Shown piece by piece: positions 20,663 through 31,480 of a stretch of 64,000 nucleotides of DNA. Source of the DNA: Castor canadensis (Eukaryota > Chordata > Mammalia > Rodentia > Castoridae); the NCBI RefSeq assembly GCF_047511655.1, contig NC_133390.1, positions 163,964,583-164,028,582 on the forward strand, in the 5' to 3' direction. The translations under genes were made by a program, and so were the position numbers. Below the pieces are notes generated by a model. The model made no database searches. It saw only the letters and a program-made list of their open reading frames with translations, and was not told where the DNA came from. The first letter of the stretch is position 1. Every line of letters begins with the position of its first letter.

Positions 20663-23600
20663 ATGACAGGAATCACCACATACCTGTCAGTACTAACACT
20701 GAATGTTAATGGACTTAATTCCCCCATCAAAAGGCATCATCTGACAAACTGGATTAAAAAGGAAGATCCAACAATTTGGTGCTTACAGGAGACCCATCTC
20801 ATCAATAGAAATAAGCATAGGCTTAGAATGAAAGGTTGGAAGAAGATTTACCAAGCCAATGGCCCCTGAAAACAGGCAGGAGTAGCAATACTCATCTCGG
20901 ACAAAGTAGACTTCAAACCCACACTGATTAAACGAGGTAAAGAAGGACATTCCATACTAATAAAAGGGGAAATAAACCAAAAGGAAATAACAATTATCAA
21001 CCTATATGCACCCAATGTCAATGCACCCAATTTCATCAAACATACTCTGAAGGACCTAAAAGCACATATTAACTCCAACACAGTGGTCATGGGTGACTTT
21101 AACACCCCACTATCATCAATAGATAGGTCATCCAAACAAAAATCAATAAAAAAATCCTAGATCTAAAACATACCATAGATCAAATGGACCTAGTTGATGT
21201 CTACAGAACATTTCATCCAACGTCTACACAATATACATTCTTCTCAGCAGCCCACGGAACCTTCTCTAAAATAGATCATATCCTAGGGCACAAAGCAAGC
21301 CTCAGCAAATACAAAAAAATAGAAATTATACCATGCATTCTATCTGATCACAATGCAGTAAAACTACAACTCAACTACAAAAATAAAGACAAAAAACAGG
21401 CAAATAGCTGGAAACTGAATAACTCATTGCTTAATGAAAAATGGGTCATTGATGAAATAAAAGAGGAAATTAAAAGGTTCCTGGAAGTCAATGAAAATGA
21501 AAACACAACCTACCAGAACCTATGGGACACAGCAAAGGCAGTCCTGAGAGGAAAGTTTATAGCCATGAGTGCATATATCAAAAAGACTAAAAGATCTCAA
21601 ATCAATGACCTAATGATACAACTCAAACTCCTAGAAAAACAAGAACAAGCAAATCCCAAAACAAATAGAAGGAGAGAAATAATAAAAATAAGAGCTGAAA
21701 TCAACGAAATAGAAACCAAAAAAAAAAAAATAATACAAAGAATTAATGAAACAAAAAGTCGGTTCTTTGAAAAAATAAACAAGATCAATAGACCCCTGGC
21801 AAACCTGACTAAAATGAGGAGGGAAAAAAACCCAAATCAGTAAAATCAGGAATGCAAAAGGGGAGATAACAACAAACACCATGGAAGTCCAGGAAATCAT
21901 CAGAGACTACTTTGAGAACCTATATTCAAATAAATTTGAAAATCTTGAAGCAATGGACAGATTTCTAGGTACTTATGATCATCCAAAATTGATACAAGAG
22001 GACATTAATAACCTGAATGGATCTATAACACAAAATGAAATTGAAGCAGCAATCGAGTCTTCCAAAAACAAAAGTCCAGGACCTGATGGATTCTCTGCTG
22101 AATCCTATCAGACCTTTAAAGAACTAATACCAACCCTCCTTAAACTGTTCCACGAAATAGAAAGGGAAGGAAAACTGCCTAACACATTTTAGGAGCCAGT
22201 ATTACACTGATCCCAAAACCAGGCAAAGACACCTCCAAAAAGGAGAACTATAAGCCAATCTCCTTAATGAACATTGATGCAAGAATCCTCAATAAAATAA
22301 TGGCAAACCGAATTCAACAACACATTAAAGAGATCATTCACCACGACCAAGTAGGCTTCATCCCAGGGATGCAGGGGTGGTTCAACATACAAAAATCAAT
22401 AAACGTAATAAACCACATTAACAGAAGCAAAGACAAAAACCACTTGATCATCTCAATAGATGCAGAAAAAGCCTTTGATAAGATCCAACACCATTTCATG
22501 ATAAAAGCTCTAAGAAAACTAGGAATAGAAGAAAAGTACCTCAACATTATAAAAGCTATATATGACAAACCTATAGCCAGCATTATACTTAACGGAGAAA
22601 AACTGAAACCATTCCCTCTAAAATCAGGAACCAGACAAGGATGCCCACTATCTCCACTCCTATTCAACATAGTACTAGAATTCCTAGCCAGAGCAATTAG
22701 GCAAGATGAAGGAATAATAGGAATACAAATAGGTAAAGAAAATGTCAAAACATCCCCATTTACAGACAATATGATCCTATACCTTAAAGACCCAAAAAAC
22801 TCTACTCAAAAGCTCCTAGACACCATCAACACCTATAGCAAGGTAGCAGGATATAAAATCAACATAGAAAAATCATTAGCATTTCTATACACTAATAATG
22901 AACAAACTGAGAAAGAATATATGAAAACAATTCCATTTACAATAGCCTCAAAAAAAATCAAATACCTAGGTGTAAACCTAACAAAGGCTGTGAATGACCT
23001 CTACAAGGAAAACTATACACTTCTGAAGAAAGAGATTGAGGAAGACTATAGAAAGTGGAGAGATCTCCCATGCTCGTGCATTGGTAGAATCAACATAGTA
23101 AAAATGTCGATATTCCCAAAAGTAATCTACATGTTTAATGCAATTCCCATCAAAATTCCAATGACATTCATTAAAGAGATTGAAAAATCTACTGCTAAAT
23201 TTATATGGAAACACAAGAGGCCACGAATAGCCAAGGCAATACTCAGTCAAAAGAACAATGCTGGAGGTATCGCGATACCCGACTTCAAACTATATTACAA
23301 AGCAATAGAAATAAAAACAGTATGGTACTGGCACAAAAACAGACATGAAGATCAGTGGAACAGAGGACCTGGATATGAAGCCACACAACTATAACCAACT
23401 TGTCTCTGACAAAGGAGCTAAAAATATACGATGGAGAAATAGCAGCCTCTTCAACAAAAACTGCTGGGAAAACTGGTTCGCAGTCTGCAAAAAACTGAAA
23501 CTAGATCCACATATATCACCCTATACCAATATTAACTCAAAATGGATCAAGGATCTTAATATCAGACCCCAAACTCTAAAGTTGGTATAGGAAAGAGTAG

Positions 23601-24479
23601 GACATACCTTGGAATTAACAGGTATAGGCAAGAACTTTCTCAGTGGAACCCCAGCAGCTCAGCAACTAAGAGATAGCATAGATAAATGGGACTTCATAAA
23701 ACTAAAAATCTTCTGCTCAACAAAAGAAATGGTCTCTAAACTGAAGAGAACACCCACAGAGTGAGAGAAAATATTTGCCAGCTACACATCAAAGGACTGA
23801 TAACCAAAATATATAGGGAACTCAAAAAACTAAATTCTCCCAAAATTAATGAACCAATAAAGAAATGGGCAAGTGAACTAATCAGAACTCTCTCAAAAGA
23901 AGAAATTCAAATGGCCAAAAAACACATGAAAAAATGCTCACCATCTCTAGCAATAAAGGAAATGCAAATTAAAACCACACTAAGATCCCACCTCACCCCT
24001 GTTAGAATAACCATCATTAGCAACACCACTAACAACAGGTGTTGGTGAGGATTCAGGGAAAAAGGAACCCTCTTACACTGCTGGTGGGAATAGAAACTAG
24101 TACAACCACTCTGGAAAAAAAATTGGAGGCTACTTAAAAATCTAAACATAGATCTGCCATATGATCCAGCAATACCACTCTTGGGGATATACCCAGAAAA
24201 ATGTAACTCAGCCTACTCCAGAGGCACCTGCACACCCATGTTTATTGCGGCACTATTCACAATAGCCAAGTTATGGAAACAGCCAAGATGCCCACTACCG
24301 ATGAATGGATTAAGAAAATGTGGTATTTATACACAGTGGAATTTTATGCAGCCCTGAAGAAGGATGAAATCTTATCATTCACAGGAAAATGGATGGAACT
24401 GGAGAACATTATTCTGAGTGAGGTTAGCCTGGCCCAAAAGACCAAAAATCGTATGTTCTCCCTCATATGCGGACATTAG
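20663..24479 (+). pseudogene. L1 ORF2 (endonuclease / reverse transcriptase), disabled
   Basis: ORF2 encodes the L1 endonuclease and reverse transcriptase that carry out target-primed reverse transcription. The endonuclease start (LNVNGLNSP; CLQETHL) lies at 20,693-20,800, its SDHNAVKL motif at about 21,340, and the reverse transcriptase at about 21,900-23,300. The region of the catalytic FADD motif reads FTDN (22,759-22,770), so the second aspartate is lost. Breaks include a TGA at 20,867, a frameshift in an A run near 21,150, a stop at 21,841, a frameshift near 22,190, and further breaks near 23,390, 23,590 and 24,050. The total span of about 1,272 codons is close to the usual ORF2 length, so little is deleted. 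It cannot encode a working enzyme. Confidence 0.95.
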
Positions 24480-24837
24480 ATCAAGGGCAAACATAATAAG
24501 GGGGTTGGATTTTGATCACATGATAAAGTGAGAGCACACAAGGGAGGTATGAGGATAGGTAAGACACCCCAAAAACTAGATAGCATTCGTTGCCTTCAAT
24601 GCAGAGAAACTAATGCAGGTACTTTAAAGCAACTGAGGCCAATAGGAGAAGGGGACCAGGAACTAGAGAAAAGGTCAGTTCAAGAAGAATTAACTTAGAA
24701 GGTAACACACATACAGGAAAGCAATGCGAGTCAACTCCCTGTATAGCTATCCTATCTCAACTAGCAAAAACCCCTGGTCCTTCCTAATATAGCTTATACT
24801 CTCTCTTCAACAAAATTAGAGGTAAGGGCAAAATAGT

Positions 24838-24918
24838 TTCTGTCTGGCAGCGAGGGGGTAGAGGGGGAGAGGGAGAGGGTGGGGTAGGTAAGGGAGGGGG
24901 TGGGGGAAGAGGGGAGAA
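24838..24918 (+). other. G-rich tract in L1 3' UTR (possible G-quadruplex)
   Basis: Repeated runs of three to five G, equivalent in position to the tract at 1310-1378 of the other L1. Confidence 0.7.
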
Positions 24919-24983
24919 ATGACCCAAACATTGTATGCACAGATGAATAAAATTAAAAATAAAGAAAAAAAGAAATTAATTGG

Positions 24984-25580
24984 CTTCCTTTGAGGGATGA
25001 TTAAAGAACCAATTAATTCTCTTGAAAACTGGTAAATAAAAAGTCAAGCATTTACCCCACTTTTCTTTTGAGAACTATACCACTAAGTTACAAAGAGTAA
25101 AGGAGGGAAAGTATCTTTTTCTAACAACTTTCTAACCAAAAAATGGAAAAAAAGAGGATAGGATTGGAATGCTACCACTTACAACCTGCAACCAATTAAG
25201 GGGCTCACTAATAGTGGATATCAACAAAGAAAGAGGGACCACTGGATATTATGTGCCTACAACTGAAAGAACAGATGCCCACCAAGAATCTAGCTAAGAA
25301 GACTGAGCCCAAGTCTGAAAAAGCCTCTCATTCAGCTGCTAACAGGCAGGAAATACACAGAGGACAGAGGAGTGCAATTGATGCTCAATCGCTCAGCAAA
25401 TCAGATGGCAGGAACTCTACCAGCCACATAGATCTTGACAAGGGATAAAAGGGCAGAAGGGGACCTATGCATTAAGAGACCTTAAAGGTGTATCTCTCCT
25501 TTTTTAATGAGCAAGTCCATAAATAATTTAGAGATATACATTTAAGTGATAAAGTATTTAAGAAAGTACTTACTATAACA
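24984..25580. other. No gene seen
   Basis: Unassigned sequence between the long L1 and a SINE. The frame at 25,251-25,448 has no known motif. Confidence 0.45.
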
Positions 25581-25589
25581 GTTATGCTA

Positions 25590-25798
25590 GCCTGACAAGT
25601 TGGCTCACGCCTGTCATCCCAGCTACAAGGAAGCATAAATAAAAAGATCTCAGTCCATGCCAACCTGGGCAAAAGCAAGATCCTAATCTCAAAAATTACT
25701 AAAGCAAAAAGGGATGAAGGTGTAGCTCAAGTGGTAGATCACCTCCCTAGCAAGTGCATGGTCCTGAGTTCAAATGCCAGTACAACAACAAAAAATTG
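25590..25798 (+). mobile_element. Composite SINE (7SL-like plus ID-like) with target-site duplication
   Basis: GGCTCACGCCTGTCATCCCA, then GTAGCTCAAGTGGTAGATCA and GTCCTGAGTTCAAATGCC. GTTATGCTA occurs at 25,581-25,589 and again at 25,799-25,807, consistent with the duplication. Confidence 0.85.
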
Positions 25799-25807
25799 GT
25801 TATGCTA

Positions 25808-26540
25808 CTCATTAGTTGTGGGGGGAAGGAGCAATGGGGCAAGACTGGGAAGAGCACCTGGATGAAGTTCATGGGAGTGCTTGCAAAGTTCTATTTGTTG
25901 ACTTGAATAGTGGTGATAAAGATGTTTGTTTTAAGATAGTTCATTAAACCATACATTTGTCTGGTGTGGTTTTTCCGCATTATTTTTCAATGAAAGAGGT
26001 TCTTTTTTTATAAAAAGATACTGAAATGGGTGAATGAATGCTCTTTTATTGGATGATGAAGGGAAAACTCAGAAAAGAGAGCAGTTTTCTCGAGACCACA
26101 CAGCTGCTAAATTGTTCAGCTGGGCTTGCAACCCAAGTGAGGTTCATCTGTTCATTGAACAGACACTTGCTGAATTAAAACAGCCTGACTTCCTGGCCAC
26201 CTGCTCTGCATTGGGTGAAGGGGACACTTTTGGTCTTGGTGCCCAGTTGGGCACAGCCACCATATGGCCCAGGTCCCATCCCCTGTGCAGGGCTATAAGG
26301 TGCTCTCAGAAGTGGCAGCCAGGCCCATGCCCTCTCACCAGATTCCAGAGATGACAGTGCATATGAATTCACCAGACCATCTGATGAAGTTTCACTTCAG
26401 TTTCTCAACTCCTCCCTGACTATTCTGTCCCCTAAAAAGGCAGGGAAGTCTTAGAAAGGGTCTTTGCCTGAAACTAAAAAGTCAGCTTGATCCTGCCTGA
26501 GTTGGTGGGGAGGGGATACCAATGAACTGGAGCTGGTGAG
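25808..26540. other. No gene seen
   Basis: Unassigned. The frame at 26,034-26,354 (106 codons) overlaps an antisense frame and shows no domain. A weak MIR-like stretch may lie at 26,060-26,200. Confidence 0.4.
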
Positions 26541-26690
26541 GAGCACTCAGGAGGCTAAGGCAGGAGGATATTGAGAAGGAAGGAAGGGAGGGAGGAAGAG
26601 AGGAAAGGAAGGAAGGAAAAAAGGAAGGAAGGAAGAAAGGGAAAAAGGAAGGAAGGAAGGAAAGAAAGAAAAAAGAAAGAAAGAAATTTT
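26541..26690. repeat. B1 fragment and (GGAA)n purine microsatellite
   Basis: A short B1-like piece (GAGCACTCAGGAGGCTAAGG) leads into a long GGAA/GAAA tract at 26,573-26,687. Confidence 0.9.
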
Positions 26691-26773
26691 GTCTCTTTTC
26701 CCTCCTCTCTCTTCCCTCTACCATGTGAGCATACTATGAGAAAACCTGGTCTGAAACACAAGAAGTGTCCTCA

Positions 26774-27150
26774 TGGCCAGGTGCAGTGACTCACATCTGT
26801 GATCTCAGTTACAGTCTACAGCCATAGCACCCTGAACACGCCGGATCTCATCTGTAATCTCAGTTACAAAGGAGGTGGCAATCAGGAGGATTGAAGTCCA
26901 AAGCCAGCCTGTGCAAAAGTTATCAAGACCCTATCTGAACAAACAAGTTGGGCGTGGTAGAGCATGCTTGTGATCCCAGCTATGCTGGAGGCATATGTAG
27001 ATGGATCACCATATGAGGACGGCCCCAAGCAAAAACATGAGACCCTACCTGAAAAAGAACTAAAGCAAAGAAAGGGCTGGGGGCACATGCCTAGCAAGTG
27101 GGAGGCTCTGAGTTCAAACCCCAGTACTGCTAAACAAACAACAAACAAAA
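26774..27150 (+). mobile_element. Chimeric SINE containing a 5S rRNA segment
   Basis: From left: a B1-like 5' part (26,774-26,813), the first 41 nt of 5S rRNA (26,814-26,854), the rest of a B1-like unit from TAATCTCAGTTAC, a second 7SL-like unit (GAGCATGCTTGTGATCCCAG), a shortened ID-like unit (CACATGCCTAGCAAGTGGG; CTCTGAGTTCAAACCCCAG) and an A-rich tail. GTCCTCA flanks both ends within a longer imperfect match, so the whole chimera seems to have inserted as one unit. Confidence 0.8.
26814..26854 (+). pseudogene. 5S rRNA-derived segment (nt 1-41)
   Basis: The 41 bases match the 5' end of vertebrate 5S rRNA (GTCTACGGCCATACCACCC and onward) at 36 positions. The differences are at 5S positions 7, 14, 25, 30 and 37, mostly G to A. 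The copy begins exactly at 5S nucleotide 1 and stops before the internal control region, so it is not a working 5S gene. Confidence 0.85.
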
Positions 27151-27290
27151 GAGAGTCCTCACCACATACTGGATCTGACTGCACCTTGATCTTGGGCTTC
27201 TCAGCCTCCAAAACCACAAGAAACAAATTTATACTGTTTAAGCCATCTAGTCAATGGTATTCTGTTATGGCAACTGGAACTGACAGTGCT

Positions 27291-27837
27291 AGCCAAGGGC
27301 ACTTGCACTGGTCTCCCTGAGGCCCTCTCAGCACAGAACTGCAATCAGGCAACCAGGCCTTTCTGGTCACTCTGAAGACCACACTGGCAGCCCCAGGTGG
27401 AGAAGACTCAGCCTCACAGAATTCTTGTGAGAATTCCATGGGTTGATCCCTGTCAAGTGTTGGCTCATAGCAAGTTCTCAATAAGTGTTTGCTATTATCT
27501 TCAGTGCACAGGACTGAGGTGCACCCGAGAGAGCCTGCTTCTGAATGTGTAGTTGAGTTGAGTACAACCTTTCCCCACGAGCAGCCTAGGAGTCAAAGCC
27601 AGAAGTCCACATTCCATGGCATCAGGTTAGGGTGGCCAGCATCTCCAGGGATACTACAAGTTGACCTTTTTTCCTTGACATGGGCCTGGATGGGCTCTGC
27701 CAGCTCTGCACAACAACTGACCAAACCCCAGCCACCAGAACACCTCCTTTCTTTATGTAGCTGTATATATTCAACCACCTGAGGAAAAGTCCACAAGACA
27801 TATTTCAAATGCTGAGAGAGCATATGTTGAGGAGTTG
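27291..27837. other. No gene seen
   Basis: Unassigned. A short L2-like 3' end (TTGGCTCATAGCAAGTTCTC; AATAAGTGTTTGCTATTA) lies near 27,460-27,500. Overlapping frames on both strands at 27,489-27,823 look like chance. Confidence 0.4.
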
Positions 27838-28320
27838 TACTGGTTGCTTATTGCTGCTGTAACAACACAACCACTTAAGCAATACCTAGTACCTTCTAGT
27901 TCTATAAATCAGAACTGCGCTAAGATCACAAAGTCCACAGATCTGCATTCCTTCCAGAGGCTCTAGAATGGAAACTGTTCCTTGTCTTGTCTAGCTTCTA
28001 AAAGCTGCCCATATTCGGTGGCTTGCTGGCTCCTGTCCATGTTTGAGCCAGCTGTCAGAGCACTCTGCCTTCCGCTTCCATCCTTCTGTTTGCTTATCTA
28101 ATTTTTACCCTGCCTCCCTCTCCTAAAGACGTTGTTATTATATAAGGACCATGTTATATTATATTAGCTAATCCAGGATAATCTCCCCATTTTAAGATCC
28201 TCACCTTAATCTCATCTGAAAATCCCTTAGGCCATGTGAGGTAACAAAATCACATATCCCAGGATTCAGACACAGAATAGCTAGGAAGGGGCCACTATTC
28301 TGACACCCCAGGGGCCTAGC
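27838..28320 (+). repeat. Ancient interspersed repeat, same family as 13,065-13,510
   Basis: TTGCTGCTGTAACAACACAA, AGAGGCTCTAGAATGGAAAC, TTATATAAGGACCATG, CAGGATAATCTCCCCATTTT and AAGATCCTCACCTTAATCTC follow the same order as the first copy. Confidence 0.6.
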
Positions 28321-28369
28321 ATTATAAACTCCCAGGACTCTATGAATCCCCAGCCCTCTGCTCTACGAC

Positions 28370-28672
28370 TGCCAGGAGCAGTGGCTCAGGCCTATAATCC
28401 TAGCTACCTGGGAGGCTGAGATCAGGAGGATGGAGGTTTAAGAACAGCCTGGCAAAAAGTTCACGAGATTCCCTATTTGAACCAATGGCTGGCCACAATG
28501 GCATGCACCTGTCATCCTAAGTACAACAGGAGGATCATGATTCAGGCCAGCCTAGCCATTAATGTTAAGACCCTATCTCAAAATAAAGCAAAATGAGCTG
28601 GTGGCATGGCTTAAGTCGTAGAGTAGCTGCTTAGCAAGTGTGAGGCCCTGAGTTCAAACCCTAGTAATACAA
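28370..28672 (+). mobile_element. Trimeric SINE
   Basis: CAGTGGCTCAGGCCTATAAT, then GGCATGCACCTGTCATCCTA, then GGTGGCATGGCTTAAGTCGT and GAGGCCCTGAGTTCAAACCC. Confidence 0.9.
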
Positions 28673-30301
28673 AAAGAAGGATACTGTAGAACCAGGGAAA
28701 ATGACCCATTTATTAGTCTGAAGCATTTTTTAACAAAATGTCCCATCAGAAGAAAAGGAAACAGGGGGAGAGGAAAAAAAGATAAGGAAACAATGTAAAT
28801 TCTCCCGTTGGATCTCTCTGTGGTGTGGACAAGGTATTATGCTGTCCTATCCATGATCTCAACATTCATCTGCAGTACTAATCAAAGGTCAAGGGGAATT
28901 CAGCAGTCATCACCAAGTTTCACCTACAGGGGAACTCGAACCCATGACAGACTTTGCCACCCCATCTTATGGTTAGACTGACATTTTTTTTTTCCTTGTG
29001 AGGTAACCCAAGTAATCAATAACTCAGGCACCATTTTGAGGATCTGCCCTTCCAGTGTGGCAGGAAATATAAAATGGATTCAAAGAAAGCAAGTTCTGGC
29101 ATGCCCAAAGGTCTGTATTCACGTCCTCCCTCAGGGCCCCAACTCCTGCTTTACCTGACTTGTTGTCTGTAGATTACTTCTGGACTTACAGGCACAGAGA
29201 TCATGCAGAAAGGACAAGGCATTGGAATATTCAGGTAGTCTACCAGCTGCCAGACTGTGAAAGCCATACCAGCTAGGAACAAATCAAGAATCACTCTTTT
29301 GAACACGATTCTTTTACATAGAAGTCCTAATTCTCCTCTTATTTAAAGAGCAGGGTGTGGTTTCTGTCTTTTCTTCCAGGGGACGCATGCACCAGAAGCA
29401 GTCAACCAGCATAGTCTAAAGGGGAAAGTCCGTCAAGTATCGAGATCAGAGCCTGGTTCACTCTCCACTGAGCAAGAACATGGAGAGTTGGCAGTGCTGG
29501 GAGTGGACGTTACTGGGGACCAGGTGACATTCGCATGTTGGTGCCTAGCAGCTGTCCTGGCTCTTCTCTGCTCTCTACACAATGGTCTAATCCCAGCACT
29601 GAACTCTCAAAGGCAACTTTAATTATTTTCATCACCATGCTACTAAGGTGGCCACCTCAAGAACTGATAATACAAGAGTTAAAAAAGTGATAATTAGAAA
29701 GGTCCCTATGACAAAGAGAAAAATGGAAGAAGGAAAGCTAAGAGCAGTTAGGAGTGAGGTAAGTGCCAACAGAGCAGTTACAGAGTCCTAGGTACTTGGA
29801 AACCATGAGCCACAAATCTGAGCTTCCTAGCAGGCACAGTAAAAAAAGAAAATATGACCCATCATATGATTTGTACAGCATGCACCCAAAAGCAAAACCA
29901 TTCTCCCCAAGGAAAACACCTTTTGCCATTATTAAGTTGTGGAAGAAATTGTTTCTGGGGCTCTCACAGAGAGGCTACTGTGGGCAGAATATGTGAACAC
30001 TGTCCTCACCAAGATCATGACAGTGAATCCAGCAACCAATTTCCTAAGGCTGTTTCTTTGACTCTCCTCAGTAAAGGTACCCAAGAGAATTCTAAAGACT
30101 AGCAGTGAATCCTGGTAGATCCTCCAAGGTTAAGTACTACCAAATACCTGTTCAGATAAGGCTTAACAAGAAGCAGGAAAGTGATAGAAGTGGTTCTTTA
30201 TGAGTTTATGGGCTTGGGAAATTTATAAATTTTTGCCAGAGTGACCAAAACATTTTAACTGGGTTTTTAGTGTTGAGTTGGATCTCAAAAAGAAAGAAAG
30301 A
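28673..30301. other. About 1.6 kb of unassigned DNA, no gene
   Basis: No repeat recognised. A 77-codon frame at 29,763-29,996 has a basic stretch (SKKRKYDPSY) but no domain, and an antisense frame overlaps it. I do not call it a gene. Confidence 0.4.
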
Positions 30302-30382
30302 ACAAGGACTGGGGATATAACTCAATGGTAGAGCACTTCCCCAGCATGCACAAGCCCTGTTTGATCACCAGTACCTCAAAAA
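30302..30382 (+). mobile_element. ID-type SINE
   Basis: GGACTGGGGATATAACTCAA, TGGTAGAGCACTTCCCCAGC, CACCAGTACCTC and an A tail. Confidence 0.85.
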
Positions 30383-30384
30383 AT

Positions 30385-31015
30385 ATGAGGGTGTTGAGCA
30401 ACTGGAATTTGAATACTCTGAGTGGGGAGCATGTAAATTGGTACAATCGCTTTTGAAAATCATGTTAGCATGTACTGAAGGTAAGCAAATACATACCCAT
30501 ATACACAATGGAATGTTATTCAGCCATAAAAAGAAGGAAATCCCCTCATTTGCTGCAACATGGATGGAAGTGAAGGACATTAGCTTAAGAGAAATACAGC
30601 AGACACAGAAAGGCAAATAGCACATGAGCTCGCTCATATGTGGAAGCTAAAAGAGCTGGTCCCAAAGAAGAGTGAGCAATAGTGGCCACCAGACAGTAGT
30701 AACGGGAGGAAGATAGACAGAGGAGAGATGATGGGGATCAAAATACCGTTAGATAGGAGGAGGAAGTTCTAACATTCTACAGCGTGGTCCGATGTTGTAA
30801 ACTATAGTTGACAATACTCTGTTATGTATTTTATGAAGAACTGAAAAAGAGGAGTTCAAAGTTTCCAAAGACATGATAAATCATAAGGAGCTGGAAGTAT
30901 TGATTAGCCTGAGTAGATCATGTCATATACATGTATTGAATCATCACACAAATATGTACCCCACAAATGTGTATACTTACCTTACATCAATTAAAAAGAA
31001 AAATTAAATTAAAAA
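30385..31015 (+). mobile_element. Old L1 3' end
   Basis: The ORF2 C-terminus is visible (the frame contains NGMLFSHKKKEIPSFAATWM and VKDISLREIQQTQKGK), followed by a 3' UTR with AACTATAGTTGACAATACTC and ATGTACCCCACAAATGTGTA. It belongs to an older L1 group than the copies at 351 and 19,094. Confidence 0.85.
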
Positions 31016-31480
31016 ACCACACAAGTATAGACGCAGCAACTCCAATTCCAGGTACAGAAATGCCTGTAATGTTCACCAACAGACAGTTACTATAAGATCC
31101 ACAGCGATACCCAAATCCTCATTGACAGCAGAATGGGTAGCTAAGTGTGGTACATGCATGGCTAAATTCACACAAATATTAGACGCCACTAAGCCTGAAA
31201 TCATGTGTTACGATATGGATGAATTTCATCAGCATCGTGTTCAGCAAAAGAAGTCAGACACCAAAAGTATGTACGATTCCAAATACATCAAAGTAGAAAG
31301 GCAGGCAGAATTAATACAGGCTGGCAGAAGTCAGGATGGTGGTTACCCCAGGGAGGTAGTGAGCAGAAGGAAGTATGAGAGAGCCTTGGAGATACTGGTA
31401 ATGAGTTCTGGCTACATGGGTGTATTTAGCTTGTGAACATTCTTGTGATATGCTCACCTTTCTGAATAGATGTCACATGT
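31016..31480 (+). mobile_element. Second old L1 fragment
   Basis: An ORF2-end-like stretch (GAATGGGTAGCTAAGTGTGG; ATGGATGAATTTCATCAGC) followed by GTGGTTACCCCAGGGAGG and GGTGTATTTAGCTTGTGAAC. It is a separate, diverged L1 3' part next to the first. Confidence 0.7.

Larger units (their letters stand above)
19094..24970 (+). mobile_element. Nearly full-length L1 retrotransposon, inactive
   Basis: About 5.9 kb with a short 5' UTR (19,094-19,416), ORF1, a 50-bp spacer, ORF2, a 3' UTR with a G-rich tract and an A-rich tail. The sequence AGAAATTAATTGG, with A bases before it, occurs at both borders (ending at 19,093 and 24,983), a target-site duplication of at least 13 bp. Both frames are broken in several places, and the reverse transcriptase catalytic motif is changed. 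Confidence 0.95.
26691..27290 (+). mobile_element. MaLR/ERVL-type LTR relic split by a SINE
   Basis: The left part (about 26,691-26,773) with CTCTACCATGTGAGCATACT and the right part (about 27,151-27,290) with CACCTTGATCTTGGGCTTCT, CAGCCTCCAAAACCACAAG and GGTATTCTGTTATGGCAACT are the two halves of one old LTR-like repeat. The SINE at 26,774-27,150 interrupts it. Confidence 0.6.

Noticed and set aside
26573..26687. Direct-repeat array resembling a tandem array of spaced repeats
   Set aside because: It is a GGAA/GAAA microsatellite in a mammalian genome; there is no alternation of repeats and unique spacers.
29763..29996. 77-codon frame with a basic motif (SKKRKYDPSY)
   Set aside because: The motif recalls the start of some BED-finger or hAT-derived proteins, but nothing else matches and the frame is short.
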